DNA from: Helicobacter cetorum
Lineage (GTDB): Bacteria; Campylobacterota; Campylobacteria; Campylobacterales; UBA6016
DNA length: 64,000 nt
Assembly: GCA_022729705.1 (NCBI GenBank)
Contig: DZAX01000007.1
Span: 1 to 64,000 of the forward strand
Direction of reading: 5' to 3'
Shown: positions 17,193 to 26,735 of the stretch, in pieces
How the letters are laid out: each line of letters opens with the position of its first letter
How positions within the stretch are numbered: the stretch's first letter is position 1
Translations under genes and position numbers: made by a program
Notes under the pieces: generated by a model
Databases searched by the model: none
What the model was told of the DNA's origin: nothing
What the model saw: only the letters and a program-made list of their open reading frames with translations

Positions 17193-17919
17193 GAGCAAAA
17201 ACGCGCAATTAGGGTTTTTGTACTCTATTCTTTCGCATCTGCTGATTGCGGCTTTGTTTTATTTTTTGACGATAAACAAAAAAGATTTACCGCCAAAAGA
17301 GGAGAAAAAGACGCTTGAGCTCTCTAAGTTTCAAACAAAACCAATAGAAAAAAGCACTCCGCAAAAAGAGTCCAAACCACAAGAAAAACCAAAGCAAAGC
17401 TCCAAAACAGCGCAACGTGAAAAACCGAAAAAAACACCACAAAAAGAGCCCGCCAAAGAAGAGAGCGCCCCAAAAACCGCAAAATCACAAGAGCAAAACA
17501 AAACATTCACCAAAAAACCCGCCGACAACTCCCTGCTATCAGAGCTAAACAACGAGTTCAAATCCGCTCCAAAAGAAGCTGGCTCCCCAATCCAAAAACT
17601 TTACGGCAAAGATTTTGAAAGAATGGGCAAAGAGGAGCAAAAATTTATCAAGGACAACCTAGGCACCATCGGTAAAATAACTGAAAAATACCTCAGGTAT
17701 CCGGACGTATCCGCTAGATTAAGACAACAAGGAGCAAGCGTAGTCGAGTTTTTCTTGTATCCAAACGGCGATATTGGCGATTTGCGACTTCTTGAGGGCT
17801 CAGGATACCGTCCGCTTGACAAAAACTCAATAGAGACGATAGAGATAGCCTACAAAGACTACCCTAGACCTAGCGTAAAGACAAAGATTAGGATATATGT
17901 GCAGTATTCGATGTATTAG
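17179..17919 (+). CDS. tonB: TonB energy-transducing protein
   Basis: A 246-residue protein with an N-terminal membrane anchor (about residues 11-28), a long Lys/Pro/Glu-rich periplasmic spacer (about 35-115) and a C-terminal TonB domain (YPDVSARLRQQGASVVEFFL, then GSGYRPLDKNS). It passes the energy of the inner-membrane proton gradient to outer-membrane receptors. The ATG at 17179 is chosen over one at 17122 because it places the anchor correctly and overlaps the UDG gene by 14 bases. No exbBD lies nearby. Confidence 0.88.
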   Translation: MSISESKNAQLGFLYSILSHLLIAALFYFLTINKKDLPPKEEKKTLELSKFQTKPIEKSTPQKESKPQEKPKQSSKTAQREKPKKTPQKEPAKEESAPKTAKSQEQNKTFTKKPADNSLLSELNNEFKSAPKEAGSPIQKLYGKDFERMGKEEQKFIKDNLGTIGKITEKYLRYPDVSARLRQQGASVVEFFLYPNGDIGDLRLLEGSGYRPLDKNSIETIEIAYKDYPRPSVKTKIRIYVQYSMY

Positions 17920-18051
17920 GGGAATTTTTTTGTAGTGTCTTTATAAAAGGGCGATGCAGTGATTTTCACGATATATCTCGTCTTATCGGCCGCCAAAGAC
18001 GATCAATCGACACCGCCCGTTAACTTTAGTCTAAGCAAAAATAGTTCCAAG

Positions 18052-18306
18052 TTAGTTTTTTGGCTTAAAAAGCGATGCAATATAGTCTATTATCTCACCA
18101 TTTCCAGTCAGCTCCGCCGCTTCCATACGGCTAACATCAATATACTTTTGCCGTTTGGCAAGGCGGCGTTTGCCTCTTCTTTTGAGGTTATCAGCGTGTT
18201 TATTGCGCCTATGTCTTCTTTTTTTGATAGCTTCAACTACCTCTTACGACGGGGGAGCCGCCATTAGCGAAGCGGCTAATGCAAAAGCGAAAACGATTTT
18301 TTTCAC
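18052..18306 (-). pseudogene. decayed exported ankyrin-like protein
   Basis: On the minus strand a GTG at 18306 opens a good signal peptide (VKKIVFAFALAASLMAA), then a stop. Beyond it, segments in other frames read as parts of one protein: EDIGAINTLITSKEEANA, LPNGKSILMLA and NGEIIDYIASLFKPKN before a TAA. The pattern resembles an ankyrin repeat (GxTxLMxA, then a helix pair). At least two frameshifts and one stop interrupt it. The rest of 17920-18434 shows no gene. Confidence 0.5.
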
Positions 18307-18434
18307 ACTTTGCCTTTGAAACTGTGTCAGCGCAACGCAGTAGGTCTAGATTATAAAATGTAAATTTTTTTCTATATATGAAGCTTTTAAAGATTAATTC
18401 TGTAAAGTAATACAAATTCATACAAAGGCACGTT

Positions 18435-20018
18435 ATGCTTAAAAATATGTCTATTAAAGCAAAACTTCTACTATTTCCCTGCTTACTTGCAGTGTTGCTT
18501 ATTATTATATTCAGTTTATATCATAATAAAAACAAAGAGAAGGAGTACATAACCGTTACCAATGAAATGATGAACCGCTTGATTAACGACTATTTGGATA
18601 CCCGCATAAAATTATATCAGTTGTTCAGAATACATAACGATGAAAATATTAAAAAAGCGCGGGACAACATAGATAAAAATAAAAAACAGATAGCCGATGC
18701 AAAGATGCGTCTAAAAACAACCGAAAATCTCAATAGGATGGAAGAAAACTCAAAACTTATAGTGGAGTATGAGGAGAAGTTTAATGACTATATGAAAATA
18801 GTTGACGAAGAGCAAAAAAGCGGCATAAAGAGCGATGACAACATAACACAACTTGTAAAAGGATGGGCGGCGATAGGCGCAAAAATACAAAAAAATACCG
18901 AAGATACTAGAGAAAGCTTATTCGTCTCCCTCGAAAAAGAAGAGAAGCATCTATATACGATGATGTCTATCGGCTATATAATTATTTTTACTCTTTTTAC
19001 CATTATGTCATATATTGTTATAAGACAGATTATGCGCTCAATAAGCCTGCTTCGTAATTCAATAGGCGCGTTTGACTCTCATAAAGAGCTTGGTTTTAGA
19101 GTCGTATACGATGGAAAAGACGAGATAGGCGACGCCATAAAAAGCTTTAACGCACTACTCGCAACGCTGGAAGAAACCATCAAAGACGCAAAAAAGACTT
19201 CAAACGAAAACGCTTTTGTATCGCATGAGCTTAGCGCCACAAGTGCCCAAATAGGTAAAAACGCAGAATCGGGGGCGCAGATAGTATTTGAAGCGATAGA
19301 AGAGATAAAAACTATAAAAAATTTTATAGAGGGTACAGCCTCTATGTCGTTACATACGAAGGATGAGATAAAAGTAGCGGTAGACAGGCTAAACGGCGCA
19401 AAAAACTCTATAACTTCTCTAAAAAATGAAGTGGACAAAGCCAGCGAAGCAGAAGCGACTCTTGCGAGACGGCTTGAGAGCATGAGCGCCGAGGCGGCGC
19501 AGGTTAAGCAGATACTTTTGGTTATCTCCGATATAGCCGAGCAAACAAATCTTTTGGCTCTAAACGCCGCCATAGAAGCGGCTAGAGCCGGAGAGCACGG
19601 CAGAGGATTTGCGGTGGTGGCGGATGAAGTGCGAAAACTTGCAGAGAGAACACAAAAAAGCCTCACAGAAATCAACGCCACCATAAACACCATAGTCCAA
19701 TCTATCATAGAGGCGGCAGAACAAATGGGTGTTAACGCCAACAATATTCAAAAATTAGTAGGAGTATCTTATAGCGTTGAAAACGACATTATAGAGACCG
19801 GAACGACAATGCAAAGCTCTATGCACTCAGTAATAGAGAGCGCCGATAACTCCGTCAAGATAGCGACCGACGCTGAGAAAATAGTAAAACTTGTCGGCAA
19901 TATAAATCTTCTAACAAGTCAAAACGTAAAAAGCGTAGAGGAGATAGCCGCAACATCAGAACATCTATACAAACTAACGGAAAATCTAAATGAAAAACTA
20001 AATATGTTTAAATCTTAA
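18435..20018 (+). CDS. methyl-accepting chemotaxis protein
   Basis: A 527-residue chemoreceptor. The membrane spans are at about residues 11-29 and 178-197, with a helical periplasmic ligand domain of about 145 residues of the four-helix-bundle kind between them. A HAMP region follows, then a long cytoplasmic coiled coil with the conserved tip [18 protein letters not shown]. The C-terminus lacks a CheR-binding pentapeptide. The ligand is unknown. No flagellar or che genes are near, apart from the cheB fragment at 1.1 kb. Confidence 0.92.
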   Translation: MLKNMSIKAKLLLFPCLLAVLLIIIFSLYHNKNKEKEYITVTNEMMNRLINDYLDTRIKLYQLFRIHNDENIKKARDNIDKNKKQIADAKMRLKTTENLNRMEENSKLIVEYEEKFNDYMKIVDEEQKSGIKSDDNITQLVKGWAAIGAKIQKNTEDTRESLFVSLEKEEKHLYTMMSIGYIIIFTLFTIMSYIVIRQIMRSISLLRNSIGAFDSHKELGFRVVYDGKDEIGDAIKSFNALLATLEETIKDAKKTSNENAFVSHELSATSAQIGKNAESGAQIVFEAIEEIKTIKNFIEGTASMSLHTKDEIKVAVDRLNGAKNSITSLKNEVDKASEAEATLARRLESMSAEAAQVKQILLVISDIAEQTNLLALNAAIEAARAGEHGRGFAVVADEVRKLAERTQKSLTEINATINTIVQSIIEAAEQMGVNANNIQKLVGVSYSVENDIIETGTTMQSSMHSVIESADNSVKIATDAEKIVKLVGNINLLTSQNVKSVEEIAATSEHLYKLTENLNEKLNMFKS

Positions 20019-20019
20019 T

Positions 20020-20286
20020 GTGCCTAAACTGGACAAGGAAGTGATTGCCGAGATGCTTCAAAATAATGGCAAGATTGATTTGAACATAAAACCAAAAGAA
20101 CAAAAGATGCTTGAACTAACGATAATTCCTAGGAGCAGGGCAATAGAGCTTGAAAAAGCAGAAAAAGAGTTTTTGGTAAAACAAAAAGCCGCACTTTGGG
20201 AGCAGGAAAACGCCGAGGCAATAAACGAGCAAAACGCTAGAGTGGCTAGACGAGGGGTGTTTGCGGATAAGGTGAGAAAAATTTAA
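20020..20286 (+). CDS. CcdA-like antitoxin without an adjacent toxin
   Basis: An 88-residue protein whose C-terminus (ENAEAINEQNARVARRGVFA followed by DKVRKI) matches the toxin-binding tail of CcdA antitoxins, which neutralise the gyrase poison CcdB. The N-terminal half is Lys/Glu-rich and less clear. The start is a GTG one base after the MCP stop. No CcdB-like frame follows; the next gene is an acyltransferase. It may be an orphan antitoxin or a remnant. The family call rests on the tail only. Confidence 0.55.
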   Translation: MPKLDKEVIAEMLQNNGKIDLNIKPKEQKMLELTIIPRSRAIELEKAEKEFLVKQKAALWEQENAEAINEQNARVARRGVFADKVRKI

Positions 20287-20421
20287 ATGCATGACTGGAA
20301 ATGTGATGCAGCTAGATAGCCTAGATACTGCTTGCAAAAAAGAGCTCCTTGCAACAGAGCCGTAATAAAGAAGTTTTATAGTTTCAACTATATTATTACG
20401 CAGGCAAAAAAGAGCAAAAAG

Positions 20422-22143
20422 ATGGTAAGCGTCAAAGAGATTCTAACAAGTAAAAATCCAATGTTTTTTCAGAAATATCCGAAGTTTTTTACGGATTTTT
20501 CCACATTGGTACTCGCTAAGTTGCTAAAAGAGCGAGAAATAAATGATTTTTTGTCAAACAACAAGGAGACAGAGGGGCTAGACTTCGTAGACGCCGTACT
20601 GGAGAGGCTAAATTTTACCTACAAATTTTCAAGCCGTTCAAAAATCAATATTCCCTCATCGGGCAAGCTGATTATCATAGCAAACCACCCGCTAGGCGCA
20701 CTAGACGCTTTGAGTCTTATACGATTTATCAGAGAGGTGAGAAGCGACGTTAAAGTGGTTGCAAACGATATTTTGATGAGTATACCAAATTTAAAAAGTT
20801 TACTTTTGGGGTTTGATATTACAAAAAAAAGTAGCGTCAGGTCGGATATGAAAGCTATTTTAGCCGCTTTAAAAAACGAAGAGGCGGTTATTATCTTTCC
20901 GGCCGGCGAGGTGAGCAGGGCTAGACCTGTCGGCATTCGCGACACTGCGTGGGAAAGCGGCTTTTTGTATATGGCGGAAAAGTCAAAAGCCCCAATACTT
21001 CCCGTATTTATAAAAGCAAAGAACTCTTTCACATTTTACGCCGCTTCAACCGTATATAAGCCTCTTGGAATGCTACTGCTTCCGACAGAGATGATGAGGC
21101 AGAGAGGCAAAAGTCTTGAGTTTGTGGTAGGTGAGACGATACCCGCGGCAAATGTCGCAGGACTCAAAATATCAAAAGAACACAAATTAAAACTTGTCAG
21201 AAGGCACCTCCATATTGTCGGAAAAGGTAAAAAAGGGGTTTTTGAAACAGAGAGAAACGTGGCTCATCCAGAGGAGCGAAAAAGCTTAAGAGACGAGCTC
21301 TCATCCTCAGAGCTTCTTGGGCGTACGGCTGATGATAAAATCATATATCTCTATGACTACGCAAAAAAATCAACTATCCTAAAAGAGGTAGGGCGGCTTA
21401 GAGAGATGACTTTTCGCAAAGTGGGCGAGGGTACAGGCAGACAAAGAGATACCGACGATTATGACAAATACTATCGCCATATAGTACTTTGGGATGATAA
21501 GGAGCTAGAGGTTGTCGGCTCGTACAGAGTGGGGCAGGGGCGTGAAATTTGCGATGTCTTTGGGGTGAGCGGGTTTTATACAAACTCTCTTTTTAACTTC
21601 TCATCTGATTTTAACGAGCTTTTGCCTCACTCGATAGAGCTTGGACGAAGCTTTGTGCAATCAAAATATTGGGGAAGTAGAGCTCTTGATTATCTCTGGT
21701 ATGGTATAGGCGCCTATCTCAAAAAACACTCGTTTGTAAAATATATGTTTGGTCCCGTTAGCCTCTCAAACTCTTATCCTGACGAGGCAAAAAAGCTACT
21801 TATATATTTTTATTCAAAATATTTTCCAGCTCCAAAAAAGTTTGCAACCTCCAAAAATCCGTTTGTATTATCTCGCCATGAAGAAGAGGAGTTTGAGGGG
21901 TATTTTGGCTTTGAAAACTATGAAGAGGATTTTAGAAAACTAAAAAATCTACTCAAAAACTACGGCTGTATAGTGCCGGTACTATTTAAACAGTATTCCG
22001 AACTATGTGAAAAAGGAGGGGTGTATTTTAGCGATTTTGGCGTGGATCCTGATTTCGGGGATTGTGTAGACGGTTTTATTATTGTAGAGATAGACAAAAT
22101 ACTGCCCGCCAAGCGTGAGCGGTATATGGGAAGCTTATCTTAA
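20422..22143 (+). CDS. bifunctional PlsC-like / GNAT-like lipid acyltransferase
   Basis: A 573-residue two-domain protein. The N-terminal half is a PlsC-type acyltransferase (NHPLGALDAL, FPAGEVSRARP). The C-terminal half is a GNAT-type N-acyltransferase of the hemolysin/OlsB group (MTFRKVGEGTG, then YDKYYRHIVLWD and GSYRVGQG). The same domain pair occurs in OlsF, which makes ornithine lipids from amino acid to finished lipid, so an aminolipid is the likely product, but this is inference. The ATG at 20422 is chosen over a TTG at 20332 because domain homology begins here. Confidence 0.78.
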   Translation: MVSVKEILTSKNPMFFQKYPKFFTDFSTLVLAKLLKEREINDFLSNNKETEGLDFVDAVLERLNFTYKFSSRSKINIPSSGKLIIIANHPLGALDALSLIRFIREVRSDVKVVANDILMSIPNLKSLLLGFDITKKSSVRSDMKAILAALKNEEAVIIFPAGEVSRARPVGIRDTAWESGFLYMAEKSKAPILPVFIKAKNSFTFYAASTVYKPLGMLLLPTEMMRQRGKSLEFVVGETIPAANVAGLKISKEHKLKLVRRHLHIVGKGKKGVFETERNVAHPEERKSLRDELSSSELLGRTADDKIIYLYDYAKKSTILKEVGRLREMTFRKVGEGTGRQRDTDDYDKYYRHIVLWDDKELEVVGSYRVGQGREICDVFGVSGFYTNSLFNFSSDFNELLPHSIELGRSFVQSKYWGSRALDYLWYGIGAYLKKHSFVKYMFGPVSLSNSYPDEAKKLLIYFYSKYFPAPKKFATSKNPFVLSRHEEEEFEGYFGFENYEEDFRKLKNLLKNYGCIVPVLFKQYSELCEKGGVYFSDFGVDPDFGDCVDGFIIVEIDKILPAKRERYMGSLS

Positions 22144-22216
22144 AGGCGAAGCAAAATACGCTTTTGCACAGGAAAGTCCAATCAGGACACAGATATTATA
22201 AAACAAGGAGTTACAG

Positions 22217-22408
22217 ATGGAGTGTTATCTATGCCAAAGCTCAGAAAATCTAAGTAGATATGTGGTTGACGGAGCTACTACGGTATTTGTATGCCAAGAC
22301 TGTGAAGAGGAACTTCTTTTGGAAAACCATCTGGAGATTGAAGACAAGATTTATGATCAACCAATGCACGACATACACGAGCGAGTCGCCGCATACGCAT
22401 GCGCTTAA
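22217..22408 (+). CDS. small zinc-ribbon-like protein
   Basis: A 63-residue protein with two CxxC pairs (Cys3/Cys6 and Cys26/Cys29), as expected for a small zinc ribbon, and an acidic tail. A strong ribosome site (AAGGAG) precedes the ATG, which supports a real gene. Function is unknown. The frame stands alone after the acyltransferase. Confidence 0.65.
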   Translation: MECYLCQSSENLSRYVVDGATTVFVCQDCEEELLLENHLEIEDKIYDQPMHDIHERVAAYACA

Positions 22409-22450
22409 GGGAGAGCTAGATTCCCGTCGTCAACAGGCGATGGACGGCTC

Positions 22451-22472
22451 TAGCTACCCGCTTACGCGGGAG
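22451..22472 (-). repeat. type 1 palindromic repeat, copy K (partial, inverted)
   Basis: Only the inner hairpin survives: CTCCCGC and GCGGG around a four-base loop, with TAGCTA flank on the minus strand. It lies between the zinc-ribbon gene and the end of rmuC. Confidence 0.5.
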
Positions 22473-22485
22473 AGCGTGGTAAGTT

Positions 22486-23706
22486 CTATTTGTCATCCAA
22501 TGTAGCTTCAGAATTCTCTTCTTGTTCTGTAGGCGAATCAAAATCAGCGTCTACAAAATCTATATGCTCTTCTATACTTTTCTGTGTTTTAGCGCCCATC
22601 TCTTTTAGTTTCTCCAGTCTTACAAGTGCTGAGCCTTTGCCTGTTGATAGAAGTCTTCTTGCGTCTTCATAGCTTTTTTGGGATCTATCAAGATTTAGCG
22701 ATATTTTGTCAAATTCATTCATAAAGCTTACTATCTTGTCATATATTGCTCCCGCCTCTTTTGCTATTAGCGCAGCGTTTTGGTTTTGACGCTCTGATCT
22801 CCATATCATGTAAACTGTTTTGAGAGTCGTCATAAGCGAGCTTGCCGTAACAAGAGCGATATTTTTCTTTAGCGCATACTCAAACAATCCTCTATCCTCC
22901 GCGATAGCGGTCATATAAGCGCCCTCCAAAGGAATAAACATAAAGACGTATTCAAACGCATTATCTATATCTTGGTATCTTTTTTGAGACAATGAGTCTA
23001 TATGTTTTTTAACGGCGGCTAGAAGCGTTTTAGCGGCGGCGTTTCTCGCCTCTTCGGAGTCTGCGTCGCAATAGTCCAGGTATGGAACAAGCGTTACTTT
23101 TGAGTCAATAACGATTTTTTTGCCCTCCGGCATATTGACGATGATGTCGGGTATGATACGCTCGCCCTCTTCTCCCGTGTGTCCGCTTTGGATTGTATAC
23201 TCTTCGCCGCTTCTAAGACCGGAAGCCGCTAGGATGCCCTCAAGCACCATTTCGCCCCACATACCTCTTGTTTTTGAACGATTTTTGAGCGCATCTACTA
23301 GAGAGTTTGCTTCATCGGTTAGTTTTTGATTTTGCTCTTTTAGCTCTTTTACCGCGATAGAGAGGTGTTTTCTCTCCGCAGATTCAGCGTTGTAGGTGTC
23401 GTCTACTTTTCTTCTGAAGCTTTCAAGCTGCTCTTTTAGAGGTTTTAGTGTTGTTTCGACAGAGTTTTTGTTTTGCTCCTCTGTTTTTACCATCGCCTCG
23501 TTTGCAAGCGTTTTAAACTCCTCTTTCATCTTATCGGCATACTCTTTGGCAAACTTTGCCTCCGACTCTAGCGTTGCATTTTTGCCGACAAGAAACAGTA
23601 GTCTTGAGTTTAAATCCTCATTTTTTTTGGATAACATCAGAAAGATAGTAGCGGCCACGATAAGACCGACAAGTAGTCCGGCCGATATAAGGATAAGCGT
23701 TTCCAT
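22486..23706 (-). CDS. rmuC: RmuC family protein
   Basis: A 406-residue protein with an N-terminal membrane anchor (about residues 3-24), a coiled-coil stretch to about 135 and the RmuC domain (RGMWGEMVLEGILAASGL, then VIDSKVTLVPYLDY), which belongs to the PD-(D/E)XK nuclease fold. The family limits recombination at inverted repeats in E. coli. It is transcribed alone on the minus strand. Length and motifs are typical. Confidence 0.9.
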   Translation of the reverse strand: METLILISAGLLVGLIVAATIFLMLSKKNEDLNSRLLFLVGKNATLESEAKFAKEYADKMKEEFKTLANEAMVKTEEQNKNSVETTLKPLKEQLESFRRKVDDTYNAESAERKHLSIAVKELKEQNQKLTDEANSLVDALKNRSKTRGMWGEMVLEGILAASGLRSGEEYTIQSGHTGEEGERIIPDIIVNMPEGKKIVIDSKVTLVPYLDYCDADSEEARNAAAKTLLAAVKKHIDSLSQKRYQDIDNAFEYVFMFIPLEGAYMTAIAEDRGLFEYALKKNIALVTASSLMTTLKTVYMIWRSERQNQNAALIAKEAGAIYDKIVSFMNEFDKISLNLDRSQKSYEDARRLLSTGKGSALVRLEKLKEMGAKTQKSIEEHIDFVDADFDSPTEQEENSEATLDDK

Positions 23707-23773
23707 AGTTGCTCCAGATTAAATTTGTTGGGGTTATTTTACTCAAAATATCATTATGGGACGCACCGGCTGA

Positions 23774-23848
23774 TATTCTCGCATTTTCAAGCATTGCTCC
23801 AAAATGAGGCTTTCATACAGACGGCTCTTGCGGCTAATCACTCTAAAG
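23774..23848 (-). repeat. type 2 palindromic repeat, copy 3 (inverted)
   Basis: On the minus strand it reads TTAGCCGCAAGAGCCGTCTG, then CTCATTTTG, GAGCAATGCTT and AAAATGCGAGAAT. It lies between rmuC and the ComEA-like gene. Its first palindrome has lost some pairing. Confidence 0.6.
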
Positions 23849-23853
23849 CGAGG

Positions 23854-24102
23854 TTATTTTTTACAAGGCTTCGCTTCTAAGTCTTTTTTCATACCCTCTA
23901 CGCTTTTTGCGCCAAGACCTTTTACTTTTGCAAGTTCGTCTACGTTGTCAAAACATTTTGTTTTTCTATAATCCACGATTGCCGTAGCTTTCGCCTTTCC
24001 AAGCCCTTTAACTTTTGTAAGCTCTTCTACGGGAGCAGAGTTAATATCTACAGCCGCAAACGCAAACGCTGCGAGAGATAATAAAGCCATAATTTTTTTC
24101 AT
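23854..24102 (-). CDS. exported ComEA-like helix-hairpin-helix protein
   Basis: An 82-residue periplasmic protein with a signal peptide (about residues 1-17) and a ComEA-type double helix-hairpin-helix (VDINSAPVEELTKVKGLG, then VKGLGAKSVEGM) that binds DNA without sequence preference. It is probably part of DNA uptake. Two cysteines, in TKCFDN and KPCKK, are shared with a paralog at 52363-52611 and may form a disulfide. No other competence genes are close. Confidence 0.82.
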   Translation of the reverse strand: MKKIMALLSLAAFAFAAVDINSAPVEELTKVKGLGKAKATAIVDYRKTKCFDNVDELAKVKGLGAKSVEGMKKDLEAKPCKK

Positions 24103-24144
24103 AAAAACTCCTTTGTGATTTATTTGATTTTACTAGCAAGCCGC

Positions 24145-24831
24145 TTAATGATTTAAGTCTACAACTTTATATTCGCCAACATTCAAATCATCAACGCAAA
24201 ACTCGCCAAAACTCACTCTATGAAGTCCTATTACTTTGTTTTTAGTAGCCGCAAACATCCTTTTTACTTGATGGTAGCGCCCCTCGAAAATCTCTAGCAA
24301 GGCGATATTTGGAGCGATGACTTTTAGCTTTGCGCTGATGCAAGGTGTTTTTTCTCCGTTTAGCATAAGCTCTCCGCTAGCAAAAATATCCGCTTCATCG
24401 CCTTTTAACGGCTCTGCGAGCGTCGCTTGATACACCTTGGAAATATGCTTTTTTGGGCTTGTAAGCGAGTGATTTAAATCGCCGTCGTCGGTTAACAAAA
24501 TAGCACCTGTGGTGTCGATATCCAATCTTCCCACAGTGGCAATCTTCGGATTTCTACGCTGCCATCTATCGGGAAGTAGCGAATAAATAAGCTTGCCGCC
24601 ATCGTCGTGAGAGCAGATAAAGCCTGAGGGCTTGTTTAGCAAAATAGTCAGGCTTTCGGGATCAAGAGGCTCTCCCTCAACCGTGACCTCATGATGAAAA
24701 ACCTTTAAGGAAAGGTCAAAAACTCTTATTTTATTTACGCACACTTCATTGTCTTTGATAAAAAATTTTGCGCTTCTTCGCAAGCAATATCCAAGATTTG
24801 ACAACAAAGCGTCAAGGCGTTTTTTTTGCAT
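24145..24831 (-). CDS. RsuA/RluB-type pseudouridine synthase
   Basis: A 228-residue RNA-modifying enzyme with an N-terminal S4 RNA-binding domain (about residues 1-60) and a catalytic domain with the Asp in GRLDIDTTGAILLTDDGDLN. The C-terminal RYHQVKRMF block is conserved in the family. It could act on 16S or 23S rRNA, and the sequence alone does not settle which, so no symbol is given. Confidence 0.85.
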   Translation of the reverse strand: MQKKRLDALLSNLGYCLRRSAKFFIKDNEVCVNKIRVFDLSLKVFHHEVTVEGEPLDPESLTILLNKPSGFICSHDDGGKLIYSLLPDRWQRRNPKIATVGRLDIDTTGAILLTDDGDLNHSLTSPKKHISKVYQATLAEPLKGDEADIFASGELMLNGEKTPCISAKLKVIAPNIALLEIFEGRYHQVKRMFAATKNKVIGLHRVSFGEFCVDDLNVGEYKVVDLNH

Positions 24832-24858
24832 ATAGATTTATCCTTGTGTAGCTCTCAT

Positions 24859-24932
24859 ATAGCGGTAAGCCGCGAGAGCTGTCTGCCAAAGACCTCATTT
24901 TGGGGCAATGCTTCAAAATGTGAGAATTAATC
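24859..24932 (+). repeat. type 2 palindromic repeat, copy 4
   Basis: It contains AGCGGTAAGCCGCGAGAGC, then the second hairpin CTCATTTTG / CAAAATGTGAG around GGGCAATGCTT, and ends GAATTAAT. It directly precedes the transposase remnant. Confidence 0.7.
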
Positions 24933-24948
24933 AGATAGTTTAATTGAA

Positions 24949-25140
24949 CCCTCAACTTATGGTAAGGGTTATCTTTAAAAAGCTCAGGATTTGAGTCAAA
25001 CTTTCTAGGTAATGTATCATAGGGACTTTTAAACTTCAAAGCTTTCAATTTCTTTTGGTGATTGTAATAAAGCAAGTAGCTCATCTATCGTCTCATAAGG
25101 ATAAGTTTTGGTCGTAGCGTTTTTAATGGTCTCGTTAAAT
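24949..25140 (-). mobile_element. 3' fragment of an insertion-sequence transposase, copy 1
   Basis: The minus strand encodes ETIDELLA and, in another frame, YLLYYNHQKKLKALKFKSPY, then DTLPRKFDSNPELFKDNPYH, the C-terminal end of a DDE integrase-type transposase (IS481/IS3-like). A frameshift separates the two parts. Bases 24949-25085 are identical to 52674-52810. The rest of the element is missing. Confidence 0.75.
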
Positions 25141-25187
25141 AGACTTCTTGCAAAACTCTCTATGAAATGAGTGCTTCAAAGAGCTAT
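25141..25187. repeat. 47-bp segment repeated inverted at 52827-52873
   Basis: It starts AGACTTCTTGCAAAACTCTC and differs from the reverse complement of 52827-52873 at one position only. A shorter form is at 59042. It may mark an insertion-sequence terminus. Confidence 0.65.
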
Positions 25188-25215
25188 AGGGTCAAAATCT
25201 ATTGATTTTGGGAAC

Positions 25216-25290
25216 TCATCATTTTGAAGCATTGCCCCAAAATGAGATCTTCAGCGTGAGGGCTCTTGCGGCTAGCCGCTCTAAGAATTT
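25216..25290 (-). repeat. type 2 palindromic repeat, copy 5 (inverted)
   Basis: On the minus strand it reads TTAGAGCGGCTAGCCGCAAG, then CTCATTTTGGGGCAATGCTT and CAAAATGATG. With copy 4 it flanks the transposase remnant in opposite orientation. Confidence 0.7.
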
Positions 25291-25295
25291 CAAGT

Positions 25296-25397
25296 TTAAT
25301 CAGAGGGTTTAATTAGCGCTTCGGCGAGACTCGATGCAGATAAATAAAAAGCTTGAGCGAGTGCCTTTTGGGCTTTGCTCTTGTTTATGCGTGACAT
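25296..25397 (-). other. short open frame in the trpB upstream region
   Basis: A 33-codon frame from an ATG at 25397 reads MSRINKSKAQKALAQAFYLS and ends in a TAA. It has no clear ribosome site and no recognised family. It may be a gene remnant. Otherwise 25190-25456 holds only the type 2 repeat and a weak TAGAAT -10 (25430-25435) before trpB. Confidence 0.2.
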
Positions 25398-25456
25398 CAG
25401 ATAGGCTCTCAATATAAACGGCTTTTGGGTAGAATAAAAGCAAAAAAAGAGAAAAA

Positions 25457-26650
25457 ATGTATATTCCAAGAAAAAGCAAATTTGATCCAGATAAGAGCGG
25501 ATATTTTGGAGAGTTTGGCGGGCGGTTTGTGCCTGAAACTTTGATGCCGCTACTTATAGACCTTGACGAGACGTATAAAAAAATAAGATTTGACGAAGAG
25601 TTTTGGAAGGAGGCGGATTATTATCTAAAAGAGTATGTCGGACGCCCATCCTTACTCACCTACGCCGCCAATATCTCAAAAGAGCTAGGCGCAAAAATAT
25701 ACCTCAAAAGAGAAGATCTAAATCACACCGGAAGCCACAAGATAAACAACGTAATCTTGCAAGCTTTGGTTGCAAAAAGACTTGGCAAAACCAAGGTAAT
25801 AGCAGAGACTGGAGCCGGTCAACACGGCGTTGCTACAGCTACGGCGTGTGCTCTTTTTGGTATGGAGTGTGAAGTGTTTATGGGAGCAAAAGACGTGGCA
25901 AGACAAGAGCTAAACGTCTTTCGCATGAAGCTGCTAGGCGCAAAAGTACACTCCGTAGAATCCGGCTCCAAAACGCTTAAAGACGCAATGAATGACGCAA
26001 TAAGACACTGGGTCACAAATGCAAAAGACACCTACTACATGATAGGCACAGTAGCGGGTCCGCACCCATACCCAATGATGGTTCGCGACTTTCAAGCCAT
26101 CATCGGATACGAAGCAAAAGCGCAAATACTCCGCCTTGAAAGACGCTTGCCCGACATGGTAGTGGCTTGCATAGGCGGCGGAAGCAACGCTATGGGGCTT
26201 TTTAGCCACTTTTTGGAAGAAGAGGGCGTGACTTGCCTTGGCGTAGAAGCAGGCGGAAAAGGCGTAGAGACAAGCGAACACGGAGCAAGCTTGCAAAAAG
26301 GGAGAGCGGGAGTACTTCACGGACAGATGAGCTACCTACTCCAGAACGAAGACGGACAGATTGAAGAAGCGTACTCCATATCAGCCGGACTTGACTATCC
26401 GGGAATTGGTCCGGAACACGCATATCTATTTGAGAGCAAAGCGGCAAAATACGAGTCTGTGACGGATGAAGAGGCACTGGAGGCTTTTGTATGGCTAAGC
26501 CAAAAAGAGGGAATTATTCCCGCATTTGAAAGCTCGCACGCCGTGGCGCAACTCAAAAAAATGGACATAAAAGGCAAGCTAATTATCGTCAATATCTCCG
26601 GTAGAGGTGATAAGGATATGACACAGGCAAAAGAGATTTTGAAGTTTTGA
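25457..26650 (+). CDS. trpB: tryptophan synthase beta chain
   Basis: A 397-residue PLP enzyme that joins indole and serine to make tryptophan. Lys95 in [10 protein letters not shown] binds PLP, and the Gly-rich phosphate loop is GGGSNAMG. N-terminal [20 protein letters not shown] is typical of TrpB1. It is separated from the rest of any trp operon: no trpA, trpF or trpC is adjacent. An AAAGAG stretch precedes the ATG. Confidence 0.96.
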   Translation: MYIPRKSKFDPDKSGYFGEFGGRFVPETLMPLLIDLDETYKKIRFDEEFWKEADYYLKEYVGRPSLLTYAANISKELGAKIYLKREDLNHTGSHKINNVILQALVAKRLGKTKVIAETGAGQHGVATATACALFGMECEVFMGAKDVARQELNVFRMKLLGAKVHSVESGSKTLKDAMNDAIRHWVTNAKDTYYMIGTVAGPHPYPMMVRDFQAIIGYEAKAQILRLERRLPDMVVACIGGGSNAMGLFSHFLEEEGVTCLGVEAGGKGVETSEHGASLQKGRAGVLHGQMSYLLQNEDGQIEEAYSISAGLDYPGIGPEHAYLFESKAAKYESVTDEEALEAFVWLSQKEGIIPAFESSHAVAQLKKMDIKGKLIIVNISGRGDKDMTQAKEILKF

Positions 26651-26735
26651 GATTTGGTTTTTGAACGGTAAAAATACAGACTATTATGCTTAAGGTTTGA
26701 CCTTATGCGCTAAAAAATGCGAAGATGCGCTATTT

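Noticed and set aside
17959..18267. 102-codon plus-strand frame between tonB and the MCP
   Set aside because: The opposite strand holds a signal peptide and ankyrin-like pieces, so this frame is the antisense shadow of a pseudogene.
19079..19744. 221-codon open frame antisense to the chemoreceptor
   Set aside because: It is Ser/Ala-rich with no family resemblance and lies fully inside a well-supported MCP; it is a shadow of the codon bias of the other strand.
22143..22200. AGGAAAGTCC motif resembling the start of RNase P RNA
   Set aside because: Only about ten bases match, the following RNase P core (P4 partner and conserved loops) is absent, and a protein gene begins 20 bases later.
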